A stretch of 64,000 bases of DNA from Phytophthora quininea (taxonomy: Eukaryota; Oomycota; Peronosporomycetes; Peronosporales; Peronosporaceae), in contig JAAVTG010000057.1 of assembly GCA_011947345.1 (NCBI GenBank), positions 709,519 to 773,518 of the forward strand, given 5' to 3'. The notes under the pieces were generated by a model. The model saw only the letters and a list, made by a program, of their open reading frames with translations. It was not told the DNA's origin and ran no database searches. Below are positions 63,254-64,000 of the stretch, one piece after another. The number at the start of each line of letters is the position of its first letter. Position 1 is the stretch's first letter. The position numbers and the translations under genes were made by a program.

Positions 63254-64000
63254 ATCCGACGCAGCTTTAGCATCTCCATTTGCTGAGAGGTTGTACCATG
63301 TATAGCGCGCTCGACTTAGTCGATGGCTAGTACCAGCTGTTCATGCGAGCGAGTGATGTGCCGCTGACAGCGGTGAGCACCCCGAGCGGCGTGCTCTGGG
63401 GTGGCTCGTTATGCTCCCAGGACTGTCGAACGCGCCGGCGACGTTCAATCGTCTCGTGACGCAGTTGTTCCGGCCCCATCGGGCGTATGCACAGACATAC
63501 TTCGACGACATCGTCGTCCACAGTCGTGCTGAGCACGGAAAGACTGGCCTCGAGATGCACGTTGAGCATCTGCGAGCGGTGCTCGGGTACATGCGCACGA
63601 ACAAGTTGTATGCCAACGTAGACAAGTGTGTCTTTGGTGCCGAGAAGATTCCCTTCCTCGGCTGCTTCATTGGGAAGCGTGGCTTGCGGGCAGATCCTGC
63701 CAAGGTCAAGGCCATAGTGGACTGGCCGGTTCCTTTGAACCAGAAGGACCTTCGCAAGTGGCTTGGCCTCGCCAATTACTTGCACAGGTACAGCGAAAAC
63801 TACGCTGAGCCGGCTAGGCCATTGTCCAATCTCCTTAAGAAGGATGCGGACTGGTGTTGGCGTGCGGAGCACGAGGCTGCGTTTGCGCAGATCAAGAAGA
63901 GCCTCCTGCAGGCGCCGACACTGGCGCTGCCGGACCTCGATCGTCCGTTCAGCGTCGTCTGTGACACCTCCGATTTTGCCATCGGCTGCGCTTTGCTACA
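63254..64000 (+). mobile_element. Ty3/Gypsy LTR-retrotransposon pol fragment (RT-RNase H), runs off the window
   Basis: From about 63290 the plus strand reads CTMYSALDLVDG, then a stop (TAG at 63328) where the family has YYQ, then ASDVPLTAVSTPSG. After one frame change near 63395 it stays open from 63411 to the window end: GLSNAPATFNRLV, the catalytic YFDDIVVHS (YxDD box), NKLYANVDKCVFG, FLGCFIG, LRKWLGLANYLHRY, and the start of RNase H-like VVCDTSDFAIGCAL. The order and motifs are those of Gypsy pol. The in-frame TAG indicates an inactive copy unless it too is a sequencing error. No LTR is in the window. Confidence 0.88.

Noticed and set aside
1..64000. Prokaryotic features (operons, CRISPR arrays, insertion sequences, riboswitches)
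   Set aside because: Spliceosomal introns, mitochondrial presequences, tRNA structure and gene families show nuclear eukaryotic DNA; no spaced direct-repeat array was seen.

Overview
The window is oomycete nuclear DNA, most likely Phytophthora or a close relative. The coding DNA is GC-rich and compact, and genes have few, short (about 50-75 bp) introns. Divergent gene pairs are only 100-500 bp apart. PDR-type ABC transporters, FYVE and bZIP proteins, flagellar genes and several oomycete-style transposons are present. The species call is inference.

Layout. 1-3091 is a tandem array of a 722-bp unit, each full unit carrying one identical tRNA-Pro(CGG). 3092-4098 holds no convincing gene. 4099-41672 is a dense housekeeping block: Yippee-like protein, PUF60-like splicing factor, a SAPS-PH-FYVE fusion, RP2-like ARL3 GAP, two tandem PDR ABC transporters, a calponin-homology coiled-coil protein, an unusual Rab, an OXA1-type mitochondrial insertase, a DUF676 lipase, axonemal DRC9, IMP 5'-nucleotidase, an ankyrin-FN3-C2-RabGAP fusion, a 2,4-dienoyl-CoA reductase, a FYVE-PH protein and the first of five NDUFA4/B12D-like genes. 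DRC9 and the RP2-like protein fit a zoosporic, flagellated life stage. The FYVE, Rab and RabGAP genes all concern endomembrane traffic.

41974-50712 is a large inverted duplication (arms about 1.6 kb) around a folate-biopterin-type transporter. It carries further NDUFA4-like copies (one a pseudogene). A 5'-truncated non-LTR retrotransposon with a 12-bp target duplication sits 2 bp before one copy's start codon. A bZIP gene follows at 50610-51727.

51728-64000 is transposon-rich. A PIF/Harbinger-type element (about 52518-61532) encodes a DDE transposase and a SET-Myb/SANT-like fusion protein. A complete piggyBac-like element with TTAA target sites and 13-bp inverted repeats is nested just inside its left end. 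A degenerate pogo-like element and a Ty3/Gypsy reverse-transcriptase fragment follow.

Caution for every gene: most long genes have reading frames broken by single-base length differences, usually in homopolymer runs, with the conserved domain resuming in the next frame. The two copies of the inverted duplication also differ from each other in homopolymer lengths. I read these as residual assembly indels, not as pseudogenes, and give gene spans across them. Exon borders are inferred from GT/GC-AG signals plus frame and family conservation.
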